Positions 16,345 to 27,962 are shown, counted from the first letter of the stretch. The stretch is 64,000 nt of DNA from Parvimonas micra (GCF_021300775.1 NZ_JAJTJP010000001.1:62001-126000), one strand, 5' to 3'. Made by a program: numbers and translations. Notes: generated by a model from the sequence alone, not told the origin.

Positions 16345-17832
16345 ATGAAAAAGATTATTTATTTTCTTTTAGCTTTAATATTTTTAACTTCTTGTGGGTC
16401 TTTTGGAAATAAGAATTCTAATGTAAATACAAATGAACTCATATTTTTTAAGGGAGAAAATAGGGAAGTTAGAAACAAAAAACTTATTGAGGATTTAGAG
16501 CATTTTGAAAGTGTAATGCTTGAAAAACATCAAAAGGAATATAGATATATTACAGATGAAGATTTTAAAAATAGAATAAAAGAATTAAAATTAAATATAG
16601 ATAATATTTCTGACAGTGAGTTTGTAGTTGAAATTCAACGAATAATGAGCTATTTTAAAGAAGGACATCTTAGTTTTTTAAATCCAAGTCAGGCTATATT
16701 ACCTTTTTATTTGAAAACTTTTGATGATGGAACATATATAATCGGAATTGAAAAAGAGTATGAAGAGTATAATTTTAGTAAAGTAAAAAGTATAAATGGA
16801 ATTAAAATAAAAGATATTAGGGAAAAAGCAAAGGAAATAATTTCTGGAGATAACAAATATAATATTGATTATTGGGTTGACTATTATATAACAGATTTGG
16901 ATTATCTTGTAGGACTTAAATTAATTTCAAATGTAAATGAAATAAATGTAGTGATTGAAAAAGATAAAAAAGAATTTAATGTAAAGTTTAAACCTAAGAT
17001 TAATAGGGATGTTAAAACAGAAAAAAGTGAATATTCAAAAACAGAGGAATTTAAGAAAAATAAAGAAAATTATAAAAAATCAATATTAAAATTAATTGAA
17101 AAATCATCAGGAAAAGAAAGAGAAAAATTAGAAAATGATTTTAAAAAAATAGACAATTTGGAGTTTGTTACTTGTAATTATATTGGCAAATCTTTTTTAG
17201 AAATTGATAATATTCCATATAAGATGAATCCAACACAATCTTATACTTTTGAAACTTTTCCAAAGAGCAATGCAATGGTTCTTCATTATAATAAATGTTT
17301 TAGTGAAGAACATAAACCTTTTGACAAATTTTCAGCTGAATTTTTTAATTACATTCGAGATAATAAAGGTTTATTGAAAATTAATAATATAATAATTGAT
17401 TTAAGATATAATGAGGGAGGAAGCGAAACAGTTTTTCTATCTTTTTTAGATGAGTTAGAAAAGTATGAGAAGGAAAACAAAAATTTAAAAATTCATATTT
17501 TAGTAGGAAGAAATACTTTTTCTGCAGGAACAAGTGTAGTATATTCTCTAAAGAAAAAATTTAGAGATGCTACAATTTATGGAGAACCTTTGGCAGGTGG
17601 AATATATTCGTCAGGAAATGTAACACAAGATATTTTGCCAAATAGTAAATTAATATTCAGCTATGGACAAAGCTTTTTTGACAAAACAAAAGGTAATAAA
17701 AACTTATTTACAGAAAAAGAAATCAAAGAAAATGTATTAATTCCAAATGAAATTTTAAAACCTACAATAAAAGATTATATTGACAATAGAGATTATGTTT
17801 TAGAAGAAATATTGAATAGAATGAAAAAGTAA
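16345..17832 (+). CDS. S41-family (C-terminal-processing-protease-like) lipoprotein
   Basis: The 495-residue protein has a lipoprotein signal with lipobox LTSC around residue 20, so it is anchored outside the membrane. The C-terminal part (about 330-450) shows the S41/tail-specific protease fold. IIIDLRYNEGGSE is the substrate loop, and VGRNTFSAGTSVVYS carries the expected catalytic Ser (FSAG), followed by GEPLAGG. A Lys/Glu-rich insertion lies between residues about 215 and 275, and no PDZ domain is obvious. The substrate is unknown. Start ATG 16345 follows TTGGAGGA. The gene stands alone and ends in a clear terminator. Confidence 0.85.
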   Translation: MKKIIYFLLALIFLTSCGSFGNKNSNVNTNELIFFKGENREVRNKKLIEDLEHFESVMLEKHQKEYRYITDEDFKNRIKELKLNIDNISDSEFVVEIQRIMSYFKEGHLSFLNPSQAILPFYLKTFDDGTYIIGIEKEYEEYNFSKVKSINGIKIKDIREKAKEIISGDNKYNIDYWVDYYITDLDYLVGLKLISNVNEINVVIEKDKKEFNVKFKPKINRDVKTEKSEYSKTEEFKKNKENYKKSILKLIEKSSGKEREKLENDFKKIDNLEFVTCNYIGKSFLEIDNIPYKMNPTQSYTFETFPKSNAMVLHYNKCFSEEHKPFDKFSAEFFNYIRDNKGLLKINNIIIDLRYNEGGSETVFLSFLDELEKYEKENKNLKIHILVGRNTFSAGTSVVYSLKKKFRDATIYGEPLAGGIYSSGNVTQDILPNSKLIFSYGQSFFDKTKGNKNLFTEKEIKENVLIPNEILKPTIKDYIDNRDYVLEEILNRMKK

Positions 17833-17856
17833 CGATTATTACACCGTTACTTTTTT
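17825..17856 (+). terminator. Intrinsic terminator after the S41 lipoprotein
   Basis: AAAAGTAACG and CGTTACTTTT pair perfectly around a 10-base loop, followed by T residues. The stem begins before the stop codon. Confidence 0.88.
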
Positions 17857-17886
17857 ATTGTTAATGAATATTGTATTATTAAAAAT

Positions 17887-17915
17887 TTGAAAAATATTGA
17901 AAAACAATATATAAT
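17887..17915 (+). promoter_or_regulatory. Promoter of queA-tgt
   Basis: TTGAAA, a 17-base spacer and a perfect TATAAT. A second TTGAAA 10 bases further on is too close to pair with this -10. The queA ATG follows after about 48 bases. Confidence 0.78.
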
Positions 17916-17963
17916 ATTACATTGTAGAAGTATTTTATATTTTTTAATAAAGGAAGAGAGTTA

Positions 17964-20125
<2,162 letters not shown>

Positions 20126-20127
20126 AA

Positions 20128-20805
20128 ATGAATAAATTTTTAAAATTATTGTTAATTTTAGCGATTACTCCGATAATTTTGGCTACAACAGGTTTTGTTG
20201 TATTACCATCATCAGTTTTTGCTTATATCAAAGACGGAAAAGAAGTTTTTATCGGATCATATATGATTTTTACATTTGCCATAGCAAATACAGTATTATC
20301 ATTCTTTGGAATAACATATTTAAGAAGAGTAAAAAAGAAATTTAATGACGAAAATTATCCAATGGGAGTAACAGTTGTTGCATTTATAAACTTACTAATC
20401 TCTATTATGTGTAATTACTTTACATTTTCAGTTTTAAAACTAATGTTAAAAAATTCAAAAATGGAAATTCTATTTTATGTAATTAGATTAGTTTTCACTT
20501 TAATTGCAATTTTGACTACAATATACGGAATTTATTTGAGAAAAGTAAATAAAGAAAGTGAGTTTGCAATAAGAAACAAATGGACATTAACAAATGATAT
20601 AGTTTTTACATTAGTAAATAAATTTTCAGGAGTTGTATTTATTGCAGGAGGAGTTTTTATTTCAATTGTAACTTGGATAATAACAAATCAAAATCAACTA
20701 TATATAACAACAATGTTTACTTTGGGAATTTGTGCTTTATCCTCAAACTATATAAGTAGAACAGTTGGTATGAGATATAAAATGATGTATAAAGAGAAAA
20801 AATAA
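20128..20805 (+). CDS. Unknown integral membrane protein
   Basis: The 225-residue protein has about six hydrophobic segments (near residues 5-33, 45-65, 80-105, 113-135, 165-185 and 190-210) and a basic C-terminus. I see no family motif. It starts two bases after the tgt stop without a strong ribosome-binding site and shares the terminator at 20811-20839, so it is probably co-transcribed with queA-tgt. Its position beside queuosine genes could hint at a transporter, but the sequence gives no support for that. Confidence 0.7.
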   Translation: MNKFLKLLLILAITPIILATTGFVVLPSSVFAYIKDGKEVFIGSYMIFTFAIANTVLSFFGITYLRRVKKKFNDENYPMGVTVVAFINLLISIMCNYFTFSVLKLMLKNSKMEILFYVIRLVFTLIAILTTIYGIYLRKVNKESEFAIRNKWTLTNDIVFTLVNKFSGVVFIAGGVFISIVTWIITNQNQLYITTMFTLGICALSSNYISRTVGMRYKMMYKEKK

Positions 20806-20810
20806 AAATA

Positions 20811-20839
20811 AAAAAGAAGTCGTTTAAGCGACTTCTTTT
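20811..20839. terminator. Bidirectional terminator between queA-tgt and the ABC operon
   Basis: GAAGTCG and CGACTTC form a stem flanked by A-rich and T-rich tracts on either side, so it can stop both converging operons. The stop codon of the minus-strand permease lies in its loop. Confidence 0.85.
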
Positions 20840-21939
20840 AATTTGTAATTTTTTATAAATACTGCTAATAGTAAATAAAACATAATAAATACAGCTTGTG
20901 AGCCTATGAATATTAAAAATTGTTCTGAATTTATATTTTGTAAAAAGTGTATAAAATAATATTGTGGCATAAACTTTGAAAGATTTACAACTCCTTGTGG
21001 CAATAATCTTACAGGGAAGAATACTCCTGATGAGAATGCCATTACTAGTGTAAAAGCTGCATTTATACCATTTATAACTTTTACATTTTTTGATAATGAT
21101 ACAAATAGTTGTCCAAGTGAAATTGCAGTAAATGAGAAAACTAGAACAGCTAATATAGTATAAATTATATTTGCTTTTGACATATCCAGATTTATTCTTA
21201 AAAGTACAATGGAGATGTAGATTGTAGATATAAATATTGCTATAATAATTTGAGCTGCAAATTGTTGTAACATTTGTGATTTTTGAGAATAAGGGGATAG
21301 TCCCATTCTCTTTAATAAACTTTCTTTTTTAAATTCTGAATCTATATTAATAATTATAGAAATAACATCCATAAATACAACATAGCTTAGTACTGCAAAA
21401 GATGCTGCAAATGCTTCATTTGATTCTTCTTGGTTGTATAATTTTGTATCTACTATTTTAACATCTATTTCTTTATTTAAGGTATCTATAACTTCTTTTT
21501 GATCTACATTTGATTTATATCCAGCTAGTGTATAATTCATATATTTGTTTAAATCTATCTTTAAAAAAGTTATATAAGCAGTTTTTGTTGAAGCTAAAAG
21601 GGATATAGCTTTTTTATCATTTAGTAAATTTTGTTTAAAATCTTTTTTTATTTCAATAAAAGCTGTAATTTTATTTTCAACTATTTGTTTTTTTGCTTCG
21701 TCTTCAGTTATTTGTCCTTCTGTTACATTATGTTTTTCTTTTATATAATTTATAAAAGCTTTTGAATCTTCACTTTTGTCTTGGTCATTAATCATTATAT
21801 CGAGTTTCATTGCTTTGAATTCTGTTTCTTTAGAGCTTTGACTAGTAAATATAATTAACAAAAGCATAAAAATCATGAAAGAAAATAAAATAGTTTTTAT
21901 ATTTTTAAAACATATTTTTAAATAATTTTTAAAAATCAT
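20824..21939 (-). CDS. ABC-2 type transporter permease (second)
   Basis: The 371-residue ABC-2 permease has one N-terminal span, an extracytoplasmic region of about 150 residues with many Lys/Asp, and five to six C-terminal spans. The last block includes SSGVFFPVRLLP and MPQYYFIHFLQNI, typical of ABC-2/YhaP-NatB-like exporters. It overlaps the upstream permease gene by 11 bases. Together with the ATPase and the divergent kinase/regulator pair it forms a set like the lnrLMN exporter of Bacillus, which removes membrane-active compounds. The substrate is not predictable. Confidence 0.87.
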   Translation of the reverse strand: MIFKNYLKICFKNIKTILFSFMIFMLLLIIFTSQSSKETEFKAMKLDIMINDQDKSEDSKAFINYIKEKHNVTEGQITEDEAKKQIVENKITAFIEIKKDFKQNLLNDKKAISLLASTKTAYITFLKIDLNKYMNYTLAGYKSNVDQKEVIDTLNKEIDVKIVDTKLYNQEESNEAFAASFAVLSYVVFMDVISIIINIDSEFKKESLLKRMGLSPYSQKSQMLQQFAAQIIIAIFISTIYISIVLLRINLDMSKANIIYTILAVLVFSFTAISLGQLFVSLSKNVKVINGINAAFTLVMAFSSGVFFPVRLLPQGVVNLSKFMPQYYFIHFLQNINSEQFLIFIGSQAVFIMFYLLLAVFIKNYKLKEVA

Positions 21940-22981
21940 TATATTTATGCCTCCTTAAGTAAATTAGTGTAATTCCAAATAATATCAATGAAAAAGGAAT
22001 TATATATTGAATCATTGATATTAAGTAATTTGTATCATTTGCTATATTAACACCCAATAGAGCATTTTCCATATATATTGTTGGATTTATTTTTTTTATG
22101 ATAGGGAAATTAGTAGTAATTATATTTGTAACTCCTGTTCCCATCATTCCGGAAGTGTAGTTCATTAATAAAATAAGTCCAAGTCCTAACGCCGTTTTCT
22201 TTTCTGTTCCCGATTTTATTGATACTGAAAGTAGCATTCCCATTGTTATACCAAAAAACATAATAATTATTATGGTAACAAATGTAGCGAGATAGTTTGT
22301 TATTAAAGTTATTCCAAAAACAAATTTTACATATAAAATTAGAAGCAAAGTGTTAAAACCTGAAACTAATAATGTAGATAAAATACCATTAATCAAATAT
22401 ATTGATTTTTTAAGTGGTGAAGCCAGCATTCTTACTGCAAAATCTGATGTTCCATATAAAATGTTATCAATATAAGCAACACCATCAAACATAGTATAAA
22501 GACTTGTCATAATTACGATTGAAAAAAGCATCATTTCAACTCCACTTGAGCTTTGATTTTTATTTTCAATGAATTCTTTATTCATATTTTTAATTATTTC
22601 AACTTGATTAATTTTTGTTTCTTTTAATTGTTTCACTTGATCAAGTATATTTTTAACAATCATAACTTCAGAATCAGATGATACTATTTTCATTGATAAA
22701 TCATCTTCGATATATGCTTTATATTCTTTATTTTTTAAATCTGTTAAAACATCTTCTTTAACTTCTTTTAAGTTAAGATGAGGAATTTGTTTTAAAATTG
22801 TTATATTTGGGTTATTTTTGTCAATACCAACATTTACAGATTCGAATGATTTTCCAACATTAGGCATAACAATGCAGAAAAATGTTGCTAAAATTAATGG
22901 AAAAAAAGTATTCCAAAAAAAAGCCATTTTATCTCTTACTAAAGTAAGTAAGTTAATTTTTAAAGCAGATAAAATTCCCAT
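21929..22981 (-). CDS. ABC-2 type transporter permease (first)
   Basis: The 350-residue protein has the same plan as the following permease: one N-terminal span (after MGILSALKINLLTLVRDKMA), a soluble outer part, and a C-terminal block of about five spans with LLMNYTSGMMGTGVTN. It starts immediately after the ATPase gene, sharing a base with its stop, and overlaps the next permease. The two permeases are diverged from each other and probably form a heterodimer. No drug specificity can be read from the sequence. Confidence 0.87.
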   Translation of the reverse strand: MGILSALKINLLTLVRDKMAFFWNTFFPLILATFFCIVMPNVGKSFESVNVGIDKNNPNITILKQIPHLNLKEVKEDVLTDLKNKEYKAYIEDDLSMKIVSSDSEVMIVKNILDQVKQLKETKINQVEIIKNMNKEFIENKNQSSSGVEMMLFSIVIMTSLYTMFDGVAYIDNILYGTSDFAVRMLASPLKKSIYLINGILSTLLVSGFNTLLLILYVKFVFGITLITNYLATFVTIIIIMFFGITMGMLLSVSIKSGTEKKTALGLGLILLMNYTSGMMGTGVTNIITTNFPIIKKINPTIYMENALLGVNIANDTNYLISMIQYIIPFSLILFGITLIYLRRHKYNDF

Positions 22982-23910
22982 TATTCTCTAAGCTCCTTTC
23001 CAGTCATTTCTAAGAATATATCTTCTAATTTTGGTTTCTTAGAAAAGATTTCTTCATATACAACATTGTTATCATCAAGTAAGTAAATTAATCTTTTAAT
23101 ATTTCCAACATCGTTAGAATAGTTTAAAGTTACTTGATTTTCTTTTACTTCAACGTCAACAACGTCATCTTGATTTTCTAAAATTGAAATAATTTCAGGT
23201 TTTATATAACCTACAACTGTAATTTTTTCTTTTACACTAACACCATTAATTAAAGTTTGCATATCTCCTGTTAATATATTTTTTCCATTATCCATAATTG
23301 AAATTTTGTTACAAAGATATTCAGCTTCATCTAGATAATGAGTAGTATATAGGATTGATGCTCCGTTATCAGCTAAATTTTTTATTCCGTCTAAAATGAA
23401 TTTTCTACTTTGAGCATCAACTGCAACAGTTGGTTCATCAAGAATAACTAATTCTGGTTTGTGTGAAATTCCACAAGCGATATTTAAACGTCTTTTAAGT
23501 CCACCGGAAAGTTTCTTTTGTAACATTTTTTCATGACTTTGAAGTCCAGTAAATTCTATTGCTTCGTTAACAAGTCTTTTTCTTTCGTTTTTATTTTGAA
23601 CATATAGTCCGCAAAAATAATCTATATTTTCTCTAACATTTAAGTTTTCAAATACTGCTAGTTCTTGGGGAACAATTCCTATTTTTCTTTTTATATCATA
23701 TTCGTTTTGAATATCTTTTTTTCCAAAAACCTCGATATTTCCACTATCATATTTTAAAAGAGATAGTATACACATTATTGAAGTTGTCTTTCCACAACCG
23801 TTAGGACCTAGTAGTCCAAGAACATCTCCTTTCTCAAGAGATAAATTAAAATGGTCTAAAACAATTTTTTCCTTATATTTTTTTATTAAGTCTTCTACTT
23901 TTATAATCAT
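22981..23910 (-). CDS. ABC transporter ATP-binding protein
   Basis: The ATPase subunit of the exporter has about 309 residues. Walker A is GLLGPNGCGKTTSIM, the Q-loop follows in GIVPQELAVF, the signature is KLSGGLKRRL, Walker B is LVILDEPTVAVD, and the switch His is in YTTHYLDEAEY. The C-terminal 80 residues form the extension common in drug and lantibiotic exporters. I chose ATG at 23910 because GCGAGGTGA is well spaced from it; a GTG three codons upstream overlaps that site. The gene is transcribed away from the histidine kinase gene, with about 160 bases between them. Confidence 0.93.
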   Translation of the reverse strand: MIIKVEDLIKKYKEKIVLDHFNLSLEKGDVLGLLGPNGCGKTTSIMCILSLLKYDSGNIEVFGKKDIQNEYDIKRKIGIVPQELAVFENLNVRENIDYFCGLYVQNKNERKRLVNEAIEFTGLQSHEKMLQKKLSGGLKRRLNIACGISHKPELVILDEPTVAVDAQSRKFILDGIKNLADNGASILYTTHYLDEAEYLCNKISIMDNGKNILTGDMQTLINGVSVKEKITVVGYIKPEIISILENQDDVVDVEVKENQVTLNYSNDVGNIKRLIYLLDDNNVVYEEIFSKKPKLEDIFLEMTGKELRE

Positions 23911-24069
23911 AATTATCACCTCGCAATAATTATATCAATTATTTTTTTGCATTTTTAGTGTAAGATGTAATTTTATGAATATGACAAATGTAATTTTTTA
24001 AAAAATATGGTAAAATATATGTATAATATAAATAAAGATAATATTTTTTGATAATAATATGGAGATTTT

Positions 24070-25095
24070 ATGGTATTTTTAAAATATTTTTTACTAAATT
24101 TTTTATATTTATTTTCAGATGAATTAAGTTTTACAAATGTAGCAATTTTTAGTTTTGTTTCTTTAATTTTTGTACTTATTATAGAGATTAGGGAAAATTT
24201 TTATTCTAGCACAGTTTTGTCAGTTGTTTTTTTAATTGTAATTTACTTTTTTCCTGAATTTAGATTTTTTATGTTCTCTTTTATTTATGCAATATATAGT
24301 AAATCAATTTACAATATTCCTATATTTTTTGTATTTTTAATAACTAGAGAATTGAACTTTTTTGCATTGGCATTACTAATCGTTTGTCTTTCACAATATG
24401 ATAGAGAACTTTATGAAAGAAAAGTCAACTATTATAGAGAATTTTTAAATTTTTATAAATCAAATTATAAATTAAAAAAAGATTTAAAGACATTATATCT
24501 TGAAGAAGAAAAAAAGAATTATGAAAATATCTTAAAAGAGAGAGAAAAAATTTCAAGAGAATTGCATAATTCGATAGGTCATACTATTTCAGCATCTGTT
24601 CTAGAGCTTAGAGCTTTAGAATTTATGACAGATGATGAAGATGTAAAAACCGCTCTAATTAGAGTTAGAGAAAATCTTTCTGTTGGTCTTGTAGATATTA
24701 GAAAAATAATTCACAATATGTATAAATCAGCTTTTGATTTGCAAAGCTCGATAGAAAAAATTATAAATGTTCCAAATGTTAATACGAAATTAATATATAA
24801 AATAAAGAATAAAATGAATGAAAATTTAAGTTTTGACATTCTTAGTATAGTAAAAGAAGCATTTACTAATTTTACTAAGTATTCTAATGGAGATACATTT
24901 ACAGTTAGAATTATAGAGAATGAAAGTTCATATATTATAACAATTTTTGACAATGGAAAGAATATTAATTTTAAAAAAGATGAAGGCTTAGGAATCTCAT
25001 CTATGGAAGAATTGGCTAGAAAATATAAAGGTCTATTTAATATAATTACCGATGATGGTTTTAAAATAAATATTACAATAGGTAAGGGTGAATAG
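24070..25095 (+). CDS. Sensor histidine kinase, NarL/DesK type (HisKA_3)
   Basis: The 341-residue kinase has an N-terminal block of about four to five membrane spans (residues 1-115) with almost no outer loops, then a coiled helix and the HisKA_3 box REKISRELHNSIGHTISASV with the phospho-His. The ATP domain shows an N-box (SIVKEAFTNFTKYSN), DNGKNINF and EGLGISSMEE. Such intramembrane-sensing kinases respond to membrane stress and drugs. The response regulator follows after one base, and the divergent ABC operon is the likely target. A TGGTAAAAT extended -10 at 24008-24016 may be its promoter. Confidence 0.93.
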   Translation: MVFLKYFLLNFLYLFSDELSFTNVAIFSFVSLIFVLIIEIRENFYSSTVLSVVFLIVIYFFPEFRFFMFSFIYAIYSKSIYNIPIFFVFLITRELNFFALALLIVCLSQYDRELYERKVNYYREFLNFYKSNYKLKKDLKTLYLEEEKKNYENILKEREKISRELHNSIGHTISASVLELRALEFMTDDEDVKTALIRVRENLSVGLVDIRKIIHNMYKSAFDLQSSIEKIINVPNVNTKLIYKIKNKMNENLSFDILSIVKEAFTNFTKYSNGDTFTVRIIENESSYIITIFDNGKNINFKKDEGLGISSMEELARKYKGLFNIITDDGFKINITIGKGE

Positions 25096-25096
25096 A

Positions 25097-25696
25097 GTGA
25101 AATTAATAATGGTTGATGATGATGTTCTTGTATTAAATGCACTAAGTACAATTTTAGGCAAAAGTGGTTATGAAATTGTGCTGGCAACAACAGATTCAAA
25201 AAAAGCTATTGAAACATACAAAGAAAATAAAGTTGATGTTGTTATTTTAGATATAAGAATGAAAGAAATAAATGGTGTTGATGTTGCAATAGAATTATTA
25301 GAATATGATAAAGAAGCTAAGATAATGCTACTTACAACTTTTAATGATAGTGATGATATTATGAGAGGAATTGATAGAGGAGTCTTAGGGGTTATTTTAA
25401 AAGATAATGTAGCATCTCTAATTCCTGCGATAGAGAGTGTAAGTCTTGGAAATAAGATTATTGATAATGAATTAAATATTAAGAGTCTTTTTAAAACGAC
25501 AAAAAAAGAATTTGATCTTTTAACACAAAAGGAAATAGAAATTTTAGAACAGATTGCAAAAGGACTTTCAAATAAAGAAATCTCTGAAAAATTATTTTTA
25601 AGTGAGGGAACTGTTAGAAATTATATTTCTGGAATATTAGAAAAATTAGATCTTAGAGATAGAACACAACTTGCAATATATTATTATACAAAATAA
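25097..25696 (+). CDS. Response regulator, NarL/LuxR family
   Basis: The protein has about 199 residues. The receiver domain (1-120) has the acidic pocket MVDDD, the phospho-acceptor in VVILDIRMKEINGVD, then a Thr in LLTTFND and a Lys in VILKDNV. The C-terminal LuxR-type helix-turn-helix reads LTQKEIEILEQIAKGLSNKE followed by ISEKLFLSEGTVRNYIS. GTG 25097 was preferred to GTG 25088 because GGTAAGGG lies at the right distance and it comes just after the kinase stop. It is the partner of the preceding kinase and probably controls the divergent exporter operon. Confidence 0.93.
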   Translation: MKLIMVDDDVLVLNALSTILGKSGYEIVLATTDSKKAIETYKENKVDVVILDIRMKEINGVDVAIELLEYDKEAKIMLLTTFNDSDDIMRGIDRGVLGVILKDNVASLIPAIESVSLGNKIIDNELNIKSLFKTTKKEFDLLTQKEIEILEQIAKGLSNKEISEKLFLSEGTVRNYISGILEKLDLRDRTQLAIYYYTK

Positions 25697-25720
25697 AAAA
25701 GCCAACTATGTTGGCTTTTT
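25696..25720. terminator. Terminator after the two-component genes
   Basis: AAAAAGCCAAC and GTTGGCTTTTT pair perfectly around a 3-base loop. The A- and T-tracts allow it to work in both directions. Confidence 0.92.
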
Positions 25721-25814
25721 GTTTTTAATAAATATTTAATTATTTAAAGCAAATAAAATTAATAATTGCTTTTGTGAAATGAAAACAATCAAATATTTAT
25801 TATTTTGATATTAA

Positions 25815-26606
25815 TTAATCTCTATGACTGTTACTATTTAATTCATATACAATTGCTTGAAGTAAATTTGGTTTATGAACAAATGCCTTTTGTGGTAATT
25901 TAAATACAGTCTTACCTTGATCATTTCTTACAACAACATTACCTATTTTAGCATAAATATCATATTCATCCCAGTTATATTCTTTACCATTAACTTTGAA
26001 ATAGTTTTTTGTGATTTCAATCTTTAGACCTTCTTCTAGAATTTTTCTAACAGTTTTGAAGCCTAATCTACGATTCTTTGGATCGTGATATAAGAATTCT
26101 ACAGTTTCTCCATCATATATTTTTTTCATATATATTGGATAGTTAACTTTAACAAAATCTTCTTGCCAAAGTTTAAATGCTTTTTTAGAATATCCATTAC
26201 CAGATAAAGATTTCCACTTTCCATTTGCATAATACCAAATTGCTAGAAATTCAATAGGATTAACTGGATTAGATATAAAGAAATAATCTAAATCTTTATA
26301 AAGAATCTTTTCGTTATCTTGTTTACCAATAACAACACCATCGTCGTAATAATATAATTTAGGGAATAATACGAATAAATAATATGGTAATACATATGCA
26401 CATAATATTAAAAATAAAGAAATTCCTCCTACAAGAAGAATAGCTGGTGTCATAGATCCCTTTTTTGTAATATTGTCAATATTACGTACAAAAAGTCTAA
26501 TAAATGCGAATAAGAAACCATTAAATAATACAAAACATGCTAAAGCAATTAATTTTAAGAATAATTTAAGTCCTTGAGTTTCCTTTTCTGTTCCAAAATT
26601 TTTCAA
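25815..26606 (-). CDS. Unknown membrane protein with two N-terminal spans
   Basis: The 263-residue protein has two hydrophobic segments (about 16-40 and 53-78) and a soluble beta-rich C-terminal part containing YYYDDGVVIGKQDNEKILYK and repeated Trp/Tyr/Phe residues. The layout, two spans then a PH-like beta domain, recalls membrane PH-domain proteins of Firmicutes, but I see no decisive motif. The start is TTG at 26606, which is supported by a perfect AAGGAGGTGA site 7 bases upstream; no ATG fits. The gene stands alone on the minus strand. Confidence 0.72.
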   Translation of the reverse strand: MKNFGTEKETQGLKLFLKLIALACFVLFNGFLFAFIRLFVRNIDNITKKGSMTPAILLVGGISLFLILCAYVLPYYLFVLFPKLYYYDDGVVIGKQDNEKILYKDLDYFFISNPVNPIEFLAIWYYANGKWKSLSGNGYSKKAFKLWQEDFVKVNYPIYMKKIYDGETVEFLYHDPKNRRLGFKTVRKILEEGLKIEITKNYFKVNGKEYNWDEYDIYAKIGNVVVRNDQGKTVFKLPQKAFVHKPNLLQAIVYELNSNSHRD

Positions 26607-26771
26607 AATGTCACCTCCTTATAAAATATCAAAATTATATAACTATATTGATTATTATTATATAATTAATGATATTTTAGCATAATTAAATTTTCAGTTC
26701 AAGATGCTGTTTTTTTAAAAATTTTATAAAATATTAATATTATATAGAATTGCATAAATATTTATTTTTAA

Positions 26772-26800
26772 TTGAATAAATTTACAATTTTTGGTATAAT
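26772..26800 (+). promoter_or_regulatory. Promoter of the long nusB-recN-crcB operon
   Basis: TTGAAT, a 17-base spacer and TATAAT with an extended TGG immediately before it. I see no terminator between here and 38233, so this promoter may serve more than 20 genes, with internal promoters possible. Confidence 0.82.
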
Positions 26801-26826
26801 ACTTAGTAAGTGGAGGTGTATTAATT

Positions 26827-27165
26827 ATGAATAAAAATAAATATGAAAACGGCAGTATTAAAATATCAAATGATATTTTTTATATGATAACAGCTATGGC
26901 AACTCTTGAAGTTGATGGTGTTAAACATATAGTTGGAATCCCTGAAGATGCTGAAAAAATTAATGCAAAAAATTCTAAAAAAGGAATTGAAATTGAATTA
27001 TCAGAAAATGGAATTCAAGTTTCTGTTAAAGTTGTCGTAGAATATGGACAAAAATTTGAAGAAATTGTTAAGAAAATTCAAGAAAATATAAAATTAAAGA
27101 TAGAAATAATGACAAGTATTAAAGTATTAGGTGTGAATATTTGTATTGAATCTATTGAAAAGTAG
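26827..27165 (+). CDS. Asp23/Gls24 (YqhY-like) envelope-stress family protein
   Basis: This 112-residue Asp23/Gls24-domain protein shows NGSIKISNDIFYMITAMATL at the start, EVDGVKHIVG, and the beta-rich middle GIEIELSENGIQVSVKVVVEYG. In Firmicutes the copy directly upstream of nusB corresponds to YqhY, which influences membrane-lipid synthesis regulation in Bacillus. The location just before nusB supports that assignment. It is cytoplasmic and lacks a membrane anchor. The ribosome-binding site is GTGGAGGTG. Confidence 0.88.
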   Translation: MNKNKYENGSIKISNDIFYMITAMATLEVDGVKHIVGIPEDAEKINAKNSKKGIEIELSENGIQVSVKVVVEYGQKFEEIVKKIQENIKLKIEIMTSIKVLGVNICIESIEK

Positions 27166-27174
27166 AGAGCTTAT

Positions 27175-27585
27175 ATGACAAGAAGTGAAGCACGTGAATG
27201 GTGTATGAAGTTGATTTATCAACTAAGTATTAAGGACAGTTTTAAATGTGATGAGATTGAAAGTTTTATAGAATATTTTGAGTTGCCTAGTAGTGAACTT
27301 AAATATATTAGAAAAAATTGTAAATCTATAATTGATCACATTGATGAGATTGACAATATAATTAAAGATAATTTAGAAGGTTGTTGGAATTACAATAGAA
27401 TAGCTAAAATAGATTTGGCAATTTTAAGAATTGCTGTTAATGAAATCTATTACTTAGATGATATTCCTGAGAGTGTTGCAATAAACGAAGCTATAGAAAT
27501 TGCTAATAAGTATTCTACAGAAGCTTCATATAAATTTATAAACGGTATTCTCGGAACTATAGTAAGATCTAAAAATAACATTTAA
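27175..27585 (+). CDS. nusB: Transcription antitermination protein NusB
   Basis: NusB binds the boxA RNA with S10 and supports antitermination on rRNA operons. The 136-residue all-helical protein shows TRSEAREWCMKLIYQL at the start, AKIDLAILRIAVNEIYYLDD, and the end motif VAINEAIEIANKYSTEASYK followed by FINGILGTI. It follows the YqhY-like gene by 9 bases, a standard Firmicutes order that continues to xseA, xseB and the prenyl synthase. Confidence 0.95.
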   Translation: MTRSEAREWCMKLIYQLSIKDSFKCDEIESFIEYFELPSSELKYIRKNCKSIIDHIDEIDNIIKDNLEGCWNYNRIAKIDLAILRIAVNEIYYLDDIPESVAINEAIEIANKYSTEASYKFINGILGTIVRSKNNI

Positions 27586-27600
27586 TTTTAGGAGGCAATT

Positions 27601-27948
27601 ATGGGAATTATTAATACTTTATTGCTTATTGGTTTTGCTGGAATTGTTTGTTCTGGCATTGCAGTTTCAACTTATTTAATTGGAACGGAAGGTACAAAAA
27701 GATGGATAGTCTATCCGATTTTTTGTATTGTGTGTTTTGCAATATTCTTGTTTTTTAAACATACAATGATTCCTAAATTATTACCATGGAGAAATGCATA
27801 TTTAATACTATCATACTATGTTCCATTGGTTTGTAGTTTGAGTGCATTAATTGCAATTCCTAAAAAATCTTTAAAAGCATTAATTGAACATGTATTACCT
27901 GCAATAAGTATATTTGCAATTTTTGGAGTTCTTTTAGTGTTATTCTAA
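27601..27948 (+). CDS. Unknown small integral membrane protein
   Basis: The 115-residue protein has four hydrophobic segments (about 5-28, 34-52, 65-85 and 93-115) and short connecting loops. I do not recognise the family. It has a very good AGGAGG site and lies between nusB and xseA with 15 and 14 bases on either side, so it is part of the operon. Nothing indicates a specific role. Confidence 0.72.
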   Translation: MGIINTLLLIGFAGIVCSGIAVSTYLIGTEGTKRWIVYPIFCIVCFAIFLFFKHTMIPKLLPWRNAYLILSYYVPLVCSLSALIAIPKKSLKALIEHVLPAISIFAIFGVLLVLF

Positions 27949-27962
27949 ATAGGAGAAATTTG

